From NCBI RefSeq assembly GCF_010093535.1, contig NW_022985169.1, forward strand, positions 718,044-782,043: a stretch of 64,000 nucleotides of DNA, written 5' to 3'. The stretch comes from Lindgomyces ingoldianus. Taxonomy: Eukaryota; Ascomycota; Dothideomycetes; Pleosporales; Lindgomycetaceae. Shown piece after piece: positions 48,062-59,833 of this stretch. Below the pieces are notes generated by a model. The model made no database searches. It saw only the letters and a program-made list of their open reading frames with translations, and was not told the origin of the DNA. The position numbers were made by a program, and so were the translations under genes. Position 1 is the first letter of the stretch, and each line of letters starts with the position of its first letter.

Positions 48062-49850
48062 TTTTCATTAGTTTTCTAGCTGGTTACATGTTGGTTTACG
48101 GCTTGAATGACCTGTATTTTGGTTATATAGTTTAGAAAATGATTTTCTAGTTTTCCCCCGGCCTGGATTGGTTTAAAAATATTTTATATAAAATTTTATA
48201 ATAAGGCTGTAATAAAGATACTTCTTAATACCGTGATCAGGGCTAGTCCGAGAGCTTTAAGCTCGGCAGTCACATCGCCATCCACATCACGTGATTGCGA
48301 CATTCACTTCAGTGCTTCCGAAGCAGCGGAGAGGAGGGGTAAGCAATTCACATTACTAAGGCCTTGATTATATTGCGGGGTGATGTCTACTGGGGCCGAA
48401 TAGATGATCACCGCGAGAGGGGACAGACAGGGGAAGAGGGAGAGGTTCATGTTGGTTGTGTTCAAGCTGTTCATAAATGAAGATTGAAAGACAAGGTAGG
48501 AGATGGAGTTAGGAAGGAGGATTATATACCATTTCCGAGGTAGATTCCTGTTCCCTTGTGGTGAAATGGAGATGTTGAGCATATGATGCCATAGATACCA
48601 GTGTTGAGGGAAATTGCGGCGAAGTCGAGAGTATACCAGCAGACGTGGTCTTTCCCACCCTTTCGGAGTCTAGCCCCTCAACTGCTGATTCGAATTCTGA
48701 GCGAGGAGCCTTTGGACTGAATTTCGACAAACACGTCGACTGAAGCTTGAAAGAAAGATTTCTCCAGTAATCATACCAGTTTCAAGAAAGGCATTAGCAC
48801 AACCTGAATCTCATACTGATGGCTAGGGCCTCGAAGAGGAGAGGAGAGAGTGGCGACAAAGGAATTGCATGACCGGGCAGAAGTGGCTCCAGGATGTAAC
48901 AGGGTCTGGAATAATGACAAACTAGAATACTACTCGATGGATTACGATGATTCAGGGTGAACAGGAGGTACCAGAGTAGGTTGAGTGTGACGATGAATAG
49001 GGTTCAGAGGTTCGGAAGCACATATGAAGGCGACAGGTCCTTGAACAAGGAACTGTCAGAATCAGAAAATGCTAAGTCGTCAACTCATCGCTAAGCGCAG
49101 CTCTAGTGCAACTACACCGAGAAAATGATAGCAAGGATGCCACAAGCTAGTGCTAAAGGAATACTAGTCGCAGAGCTCTGCTCCACCCAAAATTTAATTG
49201 ATTTCTCCGGCAAGTAGGAACCCAAATTTGTAGATTCTACCTCTTTCCATTTCTAGGTTTCCAGCAGCTTCGAAATGTCTCGAGTTTGTGCATCGCACAC
49301 TAGGTGGCGAGCGCCACTAGTATGCGCTCCGAATATAGAGAAGGGCGACCATGAGGCTAGGGTTGAATCCTGAGAACTCTTTAGTTTCAGTCTGCAAGCG
49401 GTATGTGCCATTGGGCAATCGCTCGATATTTTGCGCAGACTCAGGCCTCTAAGCCCTTCCGGCCATCATTTACGGCCAGTGTATCCGTGCTATGTCCTGA
49501 TCGGGATTTACAACAAGATCTATCATACACCGAAATATCAGAACGAACGAAGCAGCGACAAACGCATACGGCATCCTTGGCAAAATTTCGCGTAGGTTGG
49601 TGTTCCTGTGTGGAAGCAGAAACGCTAAGGTAGGGTAATCAGATCTATCGGTCACTGGGGGACCGGTGGTATCGCGGTACCACGTGAGATCCGGCCTATC
49701 GATTCACTTCTTGTGCGGTATTCACACTGCACAGATTTAGATAGCATATAATAGGGTTTCAAGTTTTCTAGTGAAAGCTGTTTAGGTTATTGCCTCAGCC
49801 TCTTGCCTTCTCTACTCTTCAAATTTTGACACCGCCACACTCATGGAAGC
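48062..49850. other. Intergenic 1.8 kb, no supported gene
   Basis: An AT-rich stretch follows the PI-PLC gene (48,110-48,220) and contains the palindrome TAGAAAATGATTTTCTAG near 48,131. On the minus strand at 48,304-48,730, two open stretches with a possible GTATAT donor between them are hydrophobic in part, but I do not recognise a family. This may be a relic. Confidence 0.4.
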
Positions 49851-49929
49851 GCCTATGCATACACTCCGCCATGTCGAGAGATTCAGTAGGCAGCAAAGAA
49901 TGTAAGGGAATATGGTTAGAGAATTGATC

Positions 49930-50390
49930 TCTTCTACTCTAATCCTCCGTCACTTCTCTATCATATGGATCCTCCCAAGGATACCTCTACATTGACCTTG
50001 AGTTCTCCGTTACACGACCTTAATTACTGTGCTCCGAGTACTTTGCTAAGAGAAGTCAGTACGATGGCTATGGGTTGATGCAACCTATGTCAATCAACAG
50101 GACTACCTAGGAAATGTAGTTAAGTTAGTTTGGACGGATGAAATCTACGGCATGGCCGAGAATGTCGTTGTTTAGCTTGGTGAGGGAGTAGAGGGGATTG
50201 AGGTTGGACTGCAAGCTTTAAAGATCTTTCTTGCCCACAGAAGCGCCATTGTATTGGTCCCCGCCCGACCACTTTGCGCTTGGATGAAATTTTGTTCTTC
50301 AGCAGGCCTGGTGCACACTAATTTGGATGGAAACGGAGGCGGATCTGGCTCGAAAGGCTATGTATCATATTGACATGTAGGCTGCATCAA
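49930..50390 (+). pseudogene. HET-domain protein relic
   Basis: Translating across stops gives the heterokaryon-incompatibility core VRWLWVDATYVNQQD, then DEIYGMAENVVV, stop, LGEGVEGIEV, and further on in a shifted frame FFSRPG. Relatives read WxDxxCINQxD, IYxxAxxVxVWLG and FFxRxWWxRxWxxQE. Stops include TAA at 50047-50049 and TAG at 50173-50175 in the Trp position of VWLG, a RIP-type TGG to TAG. Frames shift between the motifs. HET proteins trigger cell death on non-self fusion; this copy cannot make one. A short SYGSSQGYLYI upstream may be the start of the domain (SYxWG). Confidence 0.7.
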
Positions 50391-51935
50391 GTGTCGTGAA
50401 GGACAGACATCAAGACTCTCCACGCAGTCTAGTTTAAGGCCAGGTTTTCTGCTCTTGGAAGTTGCGACTGAACATCTACTCGGAGAAGGTCACGAGTAAA
50501 TCAAGTCTGAACTAGTAGCACAATGAAGTCCCCACTCTTAATGACATGCGGACTTGTCAACAGTCAAGTTTGTGGCGTTTTAGGGTCAAACTTGATTTGA
50601 TTGATTACCTACTTGGGTTAGTATCATTCCGGTTTAACGCGTCTTAAATCGGCATGGCGCAAATCTCTGACAGTAATCTTCACTTGCTGTGTTGACAAGT
50701 CTGATTATACGAATAATCAGATTGCAGAATTGCCCGAAGGCTGGAAAATAGGCTTTCAGTGCACACTGATAGACGGGACATAAAGGAATGGTACGAGGTC
50801 TCCTACGTCTACACCCACTCGTCTCTTCAAGCGAGCAGCTATCATGCTATTGGGGGATTGGATTCTCACACAGTTACGGGTCCAAGGCCCCTTTTATTCG
50901 TTCAGGAAATTCCACTTATTCCGTTTTAGCCGAGTTGAGTAGCCTCAGTCATATATGGATGCCTAGCCTTTTTAATATTGACGCGATTTTGATTCACTGG
51001 ACTTTTCGCAACATATTCTTATGAGAGCGCAAAGGTGCTTCTAAAGGCTGGAATGGAAACCCCGAAACAGAAAATAGAAAGCCATCGCAAGCTCGCAGAG
51101 ATGTTTCTTGACGAGGCCTTGCGTATCTTGCAAGTATTACGAAACGCCATCTTTTGCTACATGCCAAGCCACAAGGCCGGTTTCCGCCCCTCCTCCAGGG
51201 GTCATTCACTTCCTTTTACGTAGGCAACAACCACCACCTCAATCTCACCACACGATAAACTCCCCGCCCGCCAGCGGCGACAAGACCATATTTGACCCAT
51301 TAGCCGACAGATTATCGCTATGGGGGCCTCATGTAAGGCATATCCATCATTACCCTTCAATAACCTAAACCACTGAATTATTTTTGGTAGTGAACAGAAT
51401 ACCCCCTCGGAAAGGATATCCGTCAGCAGTTTTCGGCGTTCGCATCCCTATGTCCCTCCCACCAAGCACCATTGATCAAGTTCCCGGTGCTGAGAAAACC
51501 CATCAGATTAGCTTTTTATTATAGTGTTTATGAGATTCGTGGACCGGTACCATTACCAGTGCGATCAGCTATTTTGTCAAGTCACTATTCTTGGACTACA
51601 AGCAGATAATTAGAGGCTAATATTAGATCAGATACAAGACAGGGGGCAGTTTTGTGGTGGCACCTGATCAGATGACGGGAGTTACAGGGCTTAAGGACAT
51701 GGGCCCTGAGTACAATAGTTTGAAGATTAACAGCTTTGATTTTAAAAATATCACTATCAAGGCTGGTGTTGAAAAACCTGAACCTCTCGCCAGTCAAGAT
51801 TTACCCTAGTTGCAGTGGGTCCGTTGGCGGGTTAGGGTTAGGACTTGAACCTTTTCTAGTACTTCGTCGGACAACTTAAGACCCATCATCTTCTCCTAAT
51901 TTACTCTTACCTCCTCGCCAGTAGGCCCCATTCTC
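50391..51935. other. No supported gene; possible tail of HET relic
   Basis: Open stretches at 50,788-51,024 and 51,035-51,368 have no recognisable domain and may be frameshifted remnants of the HET gene's variable C-terminal part. Two tandem TTAGGG-like units occur near 51,831-51,843; this is too short to be a telomere. Confidence 0.4.
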
Positions 51936-52532
51936 TCACTGCTCTTGCCCATCAAAAGCTTTCTCCAAGCCCTCAATATCCATCTTCCCCATAGTCAGCA
52001 TCTTCTCCATAGCCCTCTTCGACTTCTCCGCATCTTCGCATGACAGCATCTTCTTCAGCTGGTTTGGAACAATCTGCCAGCTCAGACCAAACTATCTCTC
52101 ATTAGTCAACCTTATATCATCATCCCCCTCACTCACAATACATCATACCTTATCCTTAATCCACCCACAATCCCCCTCCCTCCCCTCACCCAGCTTCTCC
52201 CAATACCAATCCACCTCCTCTTGATCCTTACAGTGGATCATAAAGCTTACTGCTTCGGTAAACTTGAATTGCGGTCCCCCATTCAAGCCAACGAACTTGT
52301 GACCATTGAGTTCGAACTCGACAATCATGACAGAGCCGGGCTCGTGACCATGATGCTCTTTACCGGCGGCAGTGTAACGTTGGATGCTTGTGATGCGCGA
52401 GTTGGAAAAGATGGAGATGTAGTGGTTTGCGGCTTCCTCAGCGCAACCGTCGAACCAGAGGCAGGTTGTGATATTATTCAGTGGCATTCTTGCAAGTGGA
52501 TGTGGGGAGATGCTTGAGAGGAATTGAGGCAA
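51936..52532 (-). CDS. PhnB-like glyoxalase-fold protein
   Basis: Two exons (52149-52532 and 51936-52091) with a 57-bp intron (GTATGA...GATAG) give 179 residues. If translation starts at the second Met (52487), which opens the domain with MPLNNITTCLWFDGCAEEA, it is 164 residues. The pattern CLWFDGCAEEAANHYISIF, GSVMIVEFELNGHKFVGLNGG, EAVSFMIHCKDQEEVDWYWE and FGLSWQIVP belongs to the PhnB/VOC family, often annotated as 3-demethylubiquinone-9 3-methyltransferase although it is not one. The C-terminus KRAMEKMLTMGKMDIEGLEKAF is the usual family tail. The exact role in fungi is unknown. Confidence 0.88.
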
Positions 52533-53224
52533 TGTAGTTGGGGGAAGAACCTGAGGGACGCTGTGTTTAAGTATCTTCTTTGCTCTTCCTCAAAAGGCGT
52601 ATGCCAAGACCGCCAGCGGGGGCTCGTGTATGATTACTCAACATGAGTGACGCGAAGTCACGTGAGAGGCGTTGATGCCTGGAATCCGGGGAATGCGCAT
52701 CTCGGGCTTTTCCTGATCCAGTAACCACGATAACAGCTTGAAAAGACTTGAATGGTTGAGAAGGGATAAGTCGGCTTCCACCGAAGTTTATATACGAAAG
52801 GCGGTTATGGGCTTCGCGTCCCTGGAGAAGCTGAATTTAGAACCAATTGCGATCGAAGAACAGCGCACGAATGCTGAATCATCAGGATAGTGAAAATGTG
52901 CATTTCAAGCATCAAGCTTGCAAAGAAGCAAATATATACATGGCGAATGGAGAGTATGATGCAGACTCCTTAGACCGAACTCAAACTCCTCATATCTCTA
53001 TTATCAACCGGGAATGGGGCTAATTGTCGCATTTCTGAAAGTGCAAGTAGATTCGATCCGTTCTCTCCGTTTCGTCTAGTTGCGATTGTGTGGTGGGGAA
53101 GCAGGTCGCAGGAATGACACAAGGATGTGCAACCAGAATTGGAGGGGCCTGAGTATTTGTTTTAGGCTAGAGACGAGACGTATTCGAGGGCGATTGTTTG
53201 CTGCTATGTATTGAAGCTGGCCGT
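52533..53224. other. Intergenic, no gene seen
   Basis: This 692-bp segment between two minus-strand genes has no coding signal. It includes the promoter of the PhnB-like gene and the 3' flank of the membrane protein gene. Confidence 0.5.
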
Positions 53225-54435
53225 TTACTTTCCGTTCGCCTCCCTGGCTAATATTTTCCGCCGCTCTTTCTCTAAGTCTGCCGCTTGTTCCTTTTCAAAA
53301 TCCTTTACTCCATCGTAACCTGCATCCAACTCAGGTACTGTGTCACCACTCATCTCATACGGACCTTGCCCACCATTCACTTGACTCGATCTATGTCCCC
53401 ACTTCTCTGTCTTGTGTGAAATGCCTATCTCAGCAAAGAAGACAGTCCCCTCTTTTTCTAGTGCATGGCCGTTGCGTACCGCAATGTCGTGGGATATATG
53501 TTGGATCTTTAGTGGGGGTGGTTTCCGGCGGTTGCGAATAAAGCGGAGGAGAATTAGGACGGCCGTTAGGAGGAAACCGATCGCGGCTAGGGCACCAACG
53601 GTTGCACCCGCAACAGTCGCACGGGATGGTCTTTGTGAAACTGCCTGTGGTGTAGGGCAACCTAGACTTGGAGTGGTAGCTGCGAATCCGTCGATGGGAT
53701 GAGCATAAGCTTGAGCCCCTGCAAGGCTGTCAGATAGTGAATAGAGACTATGCTTGCTAAAGTTCCCGACCTGAAGTACTTGCCGTCCATATAGCAAGAT
53801 TCGTTGCCCCGCTCACATTATAAGCCGTAACAGCGTAGGTTGAGCTCACAGTGAAGTCACTGTAGCACGTACCGCCATATCCAGGTCGTTTTGGGTCAAC
53901 CGTCACATCTGGGCGGTGGAATTGAAAGCCCCTTAGAATGACTTAGTTGTCAAGACGTTTGCCGAGCACGGAATTAGAAAACTTACGACGGACAGCATGC
54001 AACATAATTATCATCGCCCGCGAACATTGTGCAGAAATTTGATGGGCAAACCAAAGGGCTCATAGCAGGCACCACGGATGAACCAACAATACCGGATGGA
54101 ACTGATTGATATGCTTTAAGGAACTCGCTAGGATAGCATGCACTAGAAGTGTGGTTCACTGCGGGTATAGGTTCGTTGGCCCAGATCAGGTAACCCGGGG
54201 GAGGCAGTTGGGAGAGGCGTTGCTCGGTGCATGATGCTGGAGGAGTAAATGTGGTAGTAAGGGGTATAACTGCCGTTGGTTGGGATATCGGCGGCGCAGA
54301 AGTCGCTGATGGTGTGCTGGACGATGAGGCGGTTTGCGCTAATGTTGGCGACGCTGGAGAAGGTGGTAATGAAACAGACTGCCGAGCATGGATGTGGTGT
54401 ATTGCCTTCATCTGCGCTCTTGCCTTGACCGACAT
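53225..54435 (-). CDS. Single-pass membrane protein, Ser/Thr-rich
   Basis: Three exons (53987-54435, 53780-53931, 53225-53718) with introns 53932-53986 and 53719-53779 give 364 residues. The N-terminal part is Ser/Thr/Pro-rich, followed by a Cys-containing ectodomain (CTEQRLSQLPPPGYLIWANE, CYPSEFLKAY, MSPLVCPSNFCTMF, YVACCPSGFQFHRPD, GGTCYSDFTV). One TM helix follows (TVGALAAIGFLLTAVLILLRF) with a basic stop-transfer RNRRK. The cytosolic tail is charged and ends in EKERRKILAREANGK. This is the plan of fungal surface proteins with a Cys ectodomain and a short tail, possibly sensors. No signal peptide is visible at the chosen start, so an upstream exon may be missing. Confidence 0.72.
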
Positions 54436-56399
54436 AGGTGCACTTACTGTTCAGAATGCCTCATGAAGATTTGGTAAAGGAAATCTCGAAGCGAAACTGC
54501 TCAGTAGCTAGAATTAGGTCTAATGGGAGGTCTGGAGGGAGGAGATTATCAACGGAAGTCGGCAGTAGTAAGCATGCTGCAGGGCGCTTTGATACTAAAA
54601 TGGGCTCTATGGGTGGAGGCAATAGCATTGTTTGTCTTGCCTTTGTGGGACGTCTGTAACACGAAAACATAGCCGTACTAGAAACGGGCAAGGCTGGGTA
54701 CACAATGCGAACAGCGATCGATGCGAACTCTCGTAAATGGTATTATTAGCGAGGTCCGACAACTGCGAAGTCCGTAATGACGGCATGAACGGACCACATC
54801 TAATATGGGAATCTGCCGAAAACACACCACCTGGACACGTTGAGGCGAAGTTGTACCTGCGAGAGATGCATAAAACTGTAGTCAGTGAATTCAATTAGAC
54901 GCTGAAACACAGAAGAATAGCGCGCGAGTAGATCCGGACTTGATTAAAGGACGTGAGCTTGGCGGAATATTCGGGTACACTACCCAGGAGGTTCGAAGGA
55001 TGGATAAGGTGCGCGAATCACTGAAGGTAGAATTCGCACAAGAGTAAGTTGCAACCGCTTAGCGGAAGAGTTGATGCTCGAACCGCAGAGGCGGAAGAGA
55101 ATAAATGGGGGACGAGTCATAGCTGCGCCTCGATGGGATTGGTGACGCAAGATATCGAAGGATTTGGGGGCTCCCTTCATCTGCAACCTGAGACGAAGGT
55201 AATAACTTGAAGAAAAGTCCAAAGGGGCCTTGTAGGACTGGCCCTGCATACAACTGAGTAATATCTTGATGAATCCAAGGAGTAGAAGCAGCATTTCCAT
55301 GGCTTAGAAGCGGACAAATCGGGCGGTGGTTGGCGCCTTAGTTGTAGCTACAATAACAATTTGCCCCCATGGATGCACTGCTAATGTCTGTCGGTATCCG
55401 ATCGGGATCATAAAGGCTCCGTAATTAAGGCTTGTGCGACACGCATGTTGGTGAGGACACTGGCGTGTTTCGCTTTGAGAGTTGGTGGGGAGCCCTGCCG
55501 AAAAAGTGCGGGATCGATGATATTGTGCCTTGCAAAAAGCTAGCTACAGCTAGAATTTCTGCGCACGTCTTGTACTACCAAGCCCACAGGCACGGGTACA
55601 GGTAAAAAAGGATGAACAACAAACTGCGAAACTAGAAAGTAAACAATAATATAATCTTAAGAAGATATTGCTAAAAACAAGGGGAAGAGGAAGAAGCAAT
55701 GTAGTTTTCTGCAGAGGAATGCTAAGTTGAGTAAGAATATCTCTTGTTTTAGCACTACTGTACCTTTTCCTGACCATTCTGCAGAAAATTTTGACTGTAA
55801 CCAGCTTTTTGCAAGGCACAATATGAGTCAGCATACCCATACCACTTCGAGTGCAACTTCCACCTCCAACACCGCCTGGGCATCCGCACGTTTTGTATCG
55901 CTTCCGGTTTGATGCCCCCAAAGCCAGCAACAGGAAATGATGCGACTGGATCAAGAATCGGGCATTGCTGAGGACATTTCTTCATTGGCCTTAAGTACCG
56001 GGTCACCTTTCAACCACCATTTGCATTAAGGTTTAATTCCTATTCCTTGCTCTGAACAAGCTTATCTTCCTTTAGTAGAATTAATCCAAGGAACTGGGTT
56101 ACTAGTGGTATCGCAAACCCCAATCACTCCAGAGACGCCTTCATCGATCTAATAAGGATGTACCCCCAAACCTGGATCAATGTCGCAGATCCGATAACAC
56201 CTTGTTTAGACTTATAGACGCCGACTCTAAGCGCAATTCTAAGCTAGCAATGTACCGTACTCGCAGGGCACTTCTGCGAATTGGATTCCAATGATATCTA
56301 GAAGTTAAGTAACTTTCGCATCGCGAGGACTTGACCAAGAACGGCCAGAATCCGATCCAGTTCACGGACTATTTTCCCAGTCAGCTGATATGGTTCATG
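54436..56399. other. Intergenic 2 kb, no supported gene
   Basis: Several minus-strand open stretches of 80-134 codons (for example 54,980-55,300, with a hydrophobic start) lack domains and convincing splice partners. A true first exon of the membrane protein gene could lie in 54,436-54,900. I see no RNA gene or repeat. Confidence 0.4.
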
Positions 56400-56416
56400 A
56401 TTCATGGTTCATGATT
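56391..56416. repeat. Short tandem repeat, GTTCATGATTCATG type
   Basis: About two copies of GGTTCATGATTCAT lie in direct tandem. It is a small local duplication with no evident role. Confidence 0.5.
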
Positions 56417-56960
56417 CTCCTGAGTGTGGAGCATATACCAGTCGAATTCCTCGGAGCTGCGGGTGTTGAAGGGAAGTTAGCGATTGGCGGACTGGTGATC
56501 GCGTGGTGAGGAAAAGTGCCAATGTGAAAATTGGATCGCAAATGCTCATGTTCTTTATAATAACGGTATTGCCGAAGTTCCTAATCCTTGTTAGCATCTA
56601 CTCATAAAAAGGTTTGACATACTCACGATGCTTCCAATCAAACCCTGCGTTCTTACACTCTTTGATCCATGTTCACAACATCCACTTGGACAGCAACAGT
56701 GAGGGTTGCAACATGTCCCACCCATTTCCCCAGCGTATTAAGTCGGCTCTCGATATTCCTCAATCGACTGTCAATGTTCTAAAGCATTGCGAGAATCTGA
56801 GCGCCTTGACTGAAGGCCGGGAGGCTCCCAAGCTGCTGTAGCTCGTCAGTGATGGCCGGTATGGTGTGTTGCGCGAGTGTACTAAGGTTCTCTGTAAGTC
56901 CGTTAAGCTCTGGTTGGCGTGTCACTATGGTACCGAAACACTATGGATCTCAAGTATGGT
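56400..56960 (-). pseudogene. Heptad-repeat coiled-coil protein relic
   Basis: On the minus strand the text LNGLTENLSTLAQHTIPAIT, ELQQLGSLPAFSQGAQILAML, stop, NIDSRLRNIESRLNTLGKW reads as a heptad coiled coil. It is followed in another frame by IANFPSTPAAPRNST. This resembles a common short fungal protein family of unknown function with coiled coil and PxFPxTP motif. The stop is TAG (56779-56781 on plus as CTA), consistent with CAG to TAG. I could not find an intact start, and frames shift after the coiled coil. Confidence 0.45.
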
Positions 56961-57442
56961 GCATCTAGTTGCTGGTCCTAGCAGGATACGGTTGATGGAG
57001 TGACATGGTATTTCTCTAGGCAGGACGAAGGGAACAGGGGAGGGGGAGGCACGACGTGAATCTCAATCCCCTGGTATCTCCTGGCAACGGCCTTAAAGAC
57101 TTTCTTACTAACTGGGTAACCAGATGCGTTGAGGTCTTTACTCTCATTATTTCACCTATACATTTAGATGATACGTTCGCTACTTTCGCCAGATAAAATC
57201 GTTGCGTATTAAAACTTGCGTTTCTTGTAATTACTTCATTTCGCCTACACACTTCAGTAAATCGCCCGGCTTGATGAGGATTCACCGAGGACCGCGGTTT
57301 TCCACGTGCATTTCAGTTCTCAAGCGGTACTCATAATCACTCCCTACCTACATTTTCGCAGTGGGTCACCTTGCATATCCATAGTCTTCCCTAAGTCTAT
57401 TCTCTCCTACAACACTACCTACAATCCCTCGCAACATTCTCC
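56961..57442. other. Intergenic, no gene seen
   Basis: This lies between the coiled-coil relic and the 3' end of the dioxygenase gene. The 89-codon minus-strand open stretch (57,016-57,285) has no domain. Confidence 0.45.
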
Positions 57443-58839
57443 CTACATGCCCGTCGTCTTCGACTTGGCAACGCTACTCACGCTGGGTTGGGGAAAGCTC
57501 GTGGGCACTGGGAACCCGGACGGGGGCTGAAACCCCGATGGGAATCCAGTAAACCCAGGAGGGAACGGCATTCCACTTGGAAATCCTCCCGGGAAGCCTC
57601 CGCTAGGCATCGGTCCACCAGGTCCAAACGGATTTGGATTCGCCTTTCCTCCATCCTTTCCAAAGCTAGCCGCGGCGTTCACGGTCCGGTTAGCAGTCGG
57701 ATCGACACCGAAAGCGATCCAACCAAAGAGCCCCTCTTCGATTTTGGAACCGAGGAGAGTGTATTCGAGAATCGGGTCTCCAGTTTCGGCTTCTTGAGCC
57801 ATGATAAAGTCTTGCTCGTTCGTCGTAAGAGGTTGGGTATTGGTCTTGTACGGGGCTGTGGCTTCAACAGCGGATATAAGGGATTGGTCGAAGAAGAGTT
57901 GGCCGACGTGTGAGACGGTACCTCCAGATACGGTGTTGTTCGGGAGAATAGTGGCGTTGAGGTGAGCCATGACTTAAAGTAAGAACGTCAGCCTAACCGA
58001 AAGGACAGCAAAGAAGAAAGAGCATGAAGGATAATCACAGTGGGCTTACCGTGGATATGAGGAGTGCGGCCAACGTAGTGCCCTGGGAAGATGGTGTCGA
58101 AGAGTAGAACGCCATCTTTCTTGCTTGGCTGGATACCGCGCAACATGGTGTTGTTAAGTTCGCGATCATCGGAGACACCAGCTGCGTTTCCTCCCGAAAT
58201 ACCACCATACACACCCTACAGATGTTAGGCAGATGGCTTAGCGGGTTTTAGGACCTTGGACATACTGTGCTGTTGCAATGCCACATCTCAAGCAACACTC
58301 CCTTCATGGGCTCACAGGTCTTAATGTTGATGACTTGTACCTCGAAGGTCAACGGTACCCCCTTCTCCTTCTCTACTACATTCTGGCGCACGAGCTCTCC
58401 ACTGACGTCTAAGCAGCTTGAAGTCAGCCAATGCAACACATTCAAGGATGGATCTCGTACAATATGGGCCTTCAGTGACCTCAGGTGAGAGAATACAAGA
58501 CCTGTTTCCAGCAAAAATAACTCCAGGGTCCGTCTGAGCCGTATATTTTTCGGTCGAATGATGGGAAGTATTGAGTGCAGTCCTGAAATCACGGACCTCG
58601 AGGGAACGCTTCTTTCGGAGAGCTTGAACCAATTCATGCCGTCGAGCAATTGAACGATCTTGGAATCCTCTTTCCTTTAACTTGGCGGAGCAATGGGACA
58701 ACGAGCGCTTTTCTGCGGTCGAAATATACGTCGCACGTTGAGCCACCTCCCCGGAGACATCATGTCCAGGGTGTGCAAAGACGCTGGAGTTGAGCAGCAA
58801 TGCTGCAAGAACAGCAAGAGACTTGGCCAAGAGAAGCAT
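57443..58839 (-). CDS. Secreted intradiol ring-cleavage dioxygenase
   Basis: Four exons (58461-58839, 58266-58408, 58050-58215, 57443-57972) with introns of 52, 50 and 77 bp give 405 residues. The signal peptide is MLLLAKSLAVLAALLLNSSVFA. The Fe(III) ligands expected of protocatechuate/catechol dioxygenases are present: EGPYYVSGELVRQNV (Tyr, across intron 1) and FPGHYVGRTPHIHVMAH (Tyr, His, His, across intron 3). Also visible are VQVINIKTCEPMKGVLLEMW and GVYGGISG. The C-terminus is a Gly/Pro/Phe-rich low-complexity tail with repeated GFPSG-like units. It belongs to the fungal extracellular intradiol-dioxygenase-like group thought to act on plant-derived aromatics. The substrate is not determinable. 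Confidence 0.92.
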
Positions 58840-59036
58840 AATACCGAGAAGCTCAGGATGGACGTCGAATCAGACTTGGAAGCTTTGCAGTCTTTGTACT
58901 TGACAATACTCTTTATAGAAGCCGCCGTGCAAACAGGACTTTTTCTTGGGTATTTCCTTCATGAGAGTAGTCGTACCCGCCACGTAAGAGACTGTATAAA
59001 GTATATTGTAGCTTTCAAAGTGGCAATTTTCTATTC

Positions 59037-59381
59037 TTAAGAGACTTGGCAAAAGCATGGTGAACACGCAGGAACGGTGGAAAAGATATTGCAATCTGCC
59101 TCCTCTCGGAAGAACCCGTCTGTAGATGCTACGAAACTGTACAAAATAAAGTGTTTTGTGGGGTTAAAGTAGTTACCTGAATTGGACATGGAAGGTTGGC
59201 AATCAAACAAAAAGATGGCGATCGTCGTCCAGTCGGAGAATTCTACAAAAGAAGCCTTGTGGCCGAGCCCTTCTGCTCTGGTAAATCCGGGTAAATAATA
59301 CGAGCGTTGATTTAGAAGCCGCATAATTGGTTCAACAGCAGAGGCGTCGTCAGCTATATAGGCAATTCCTGGAACTCCCAT
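59037..59381 (-). CDS. Hypothetical protein, uncertain
   Basis: A 114-codon open frame starts MGVPGIAYIADDASAVEPIM and is evenly mixed in composition for about 65 residues (to DCQPSMSNS). It then meets a GTAACT donor-like site, after which it looks non-coding. I found no phase-compatible second exon and no known domain. It may be the fragment of a decayed gene. It lies 197 bp upstream of the dioxygenase start, on the same strand. Confidence 0.25.
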   Translation of the reverse strand: MGVPGIAYIADDASAVEPIMRLLNQRSYYLPGFTRAEGLGHKASFVEFSDWTTIAIFLFDCQPSMSNSGNYFNPTKHFILYSFVASTDGFFREEADCNIFSTVPACSPCFCQVS

Positions 59382-59833
59382 GCGGAAGAAGTACGGATAG
59401 TTTCAGGAAGGGAGAAACTCTGGGAAATGGATAAGTTGACTGGGGTTGGAACTCGGCTGCCAGATGTCCCTCCCCTTTCGTAGGAAGGGATCATGAGATA
59501 CGGGGTCGGTCCAAATTACGGCACATGAATTCAATGGCGACCTACATGCGCAGGAACGCTCTCAAGAGTCTGAGAATATTTACCAAGGGTTGTTGGGGTC
59601 TAAAAACACAAGCCTTGGCAAATTCCCAGAAATGGCATTGTGGGACCTGTCTTTACTATTCGTGGACTTTCCGACATAATTACTTCATCCTAAAAGATTT
59701 TCTTTGGTGGCAATAGCCTGGGGTATTCTGAGATACCAGTGTTTGGAGGACCCAGACGTGGCTGAGCGATCTAGCACATGTATCCGCTGTCACGAATGGG
59801 AAAGGTGTGGTTCTGTTCAAGACTTCTAGAGCG

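Noticed and set aside
51831..51843. Two TTAGGG-like units as an interstitial telomere
   Set aside because: Only about two units, in otherwise ordinary DNA; expected by chance.
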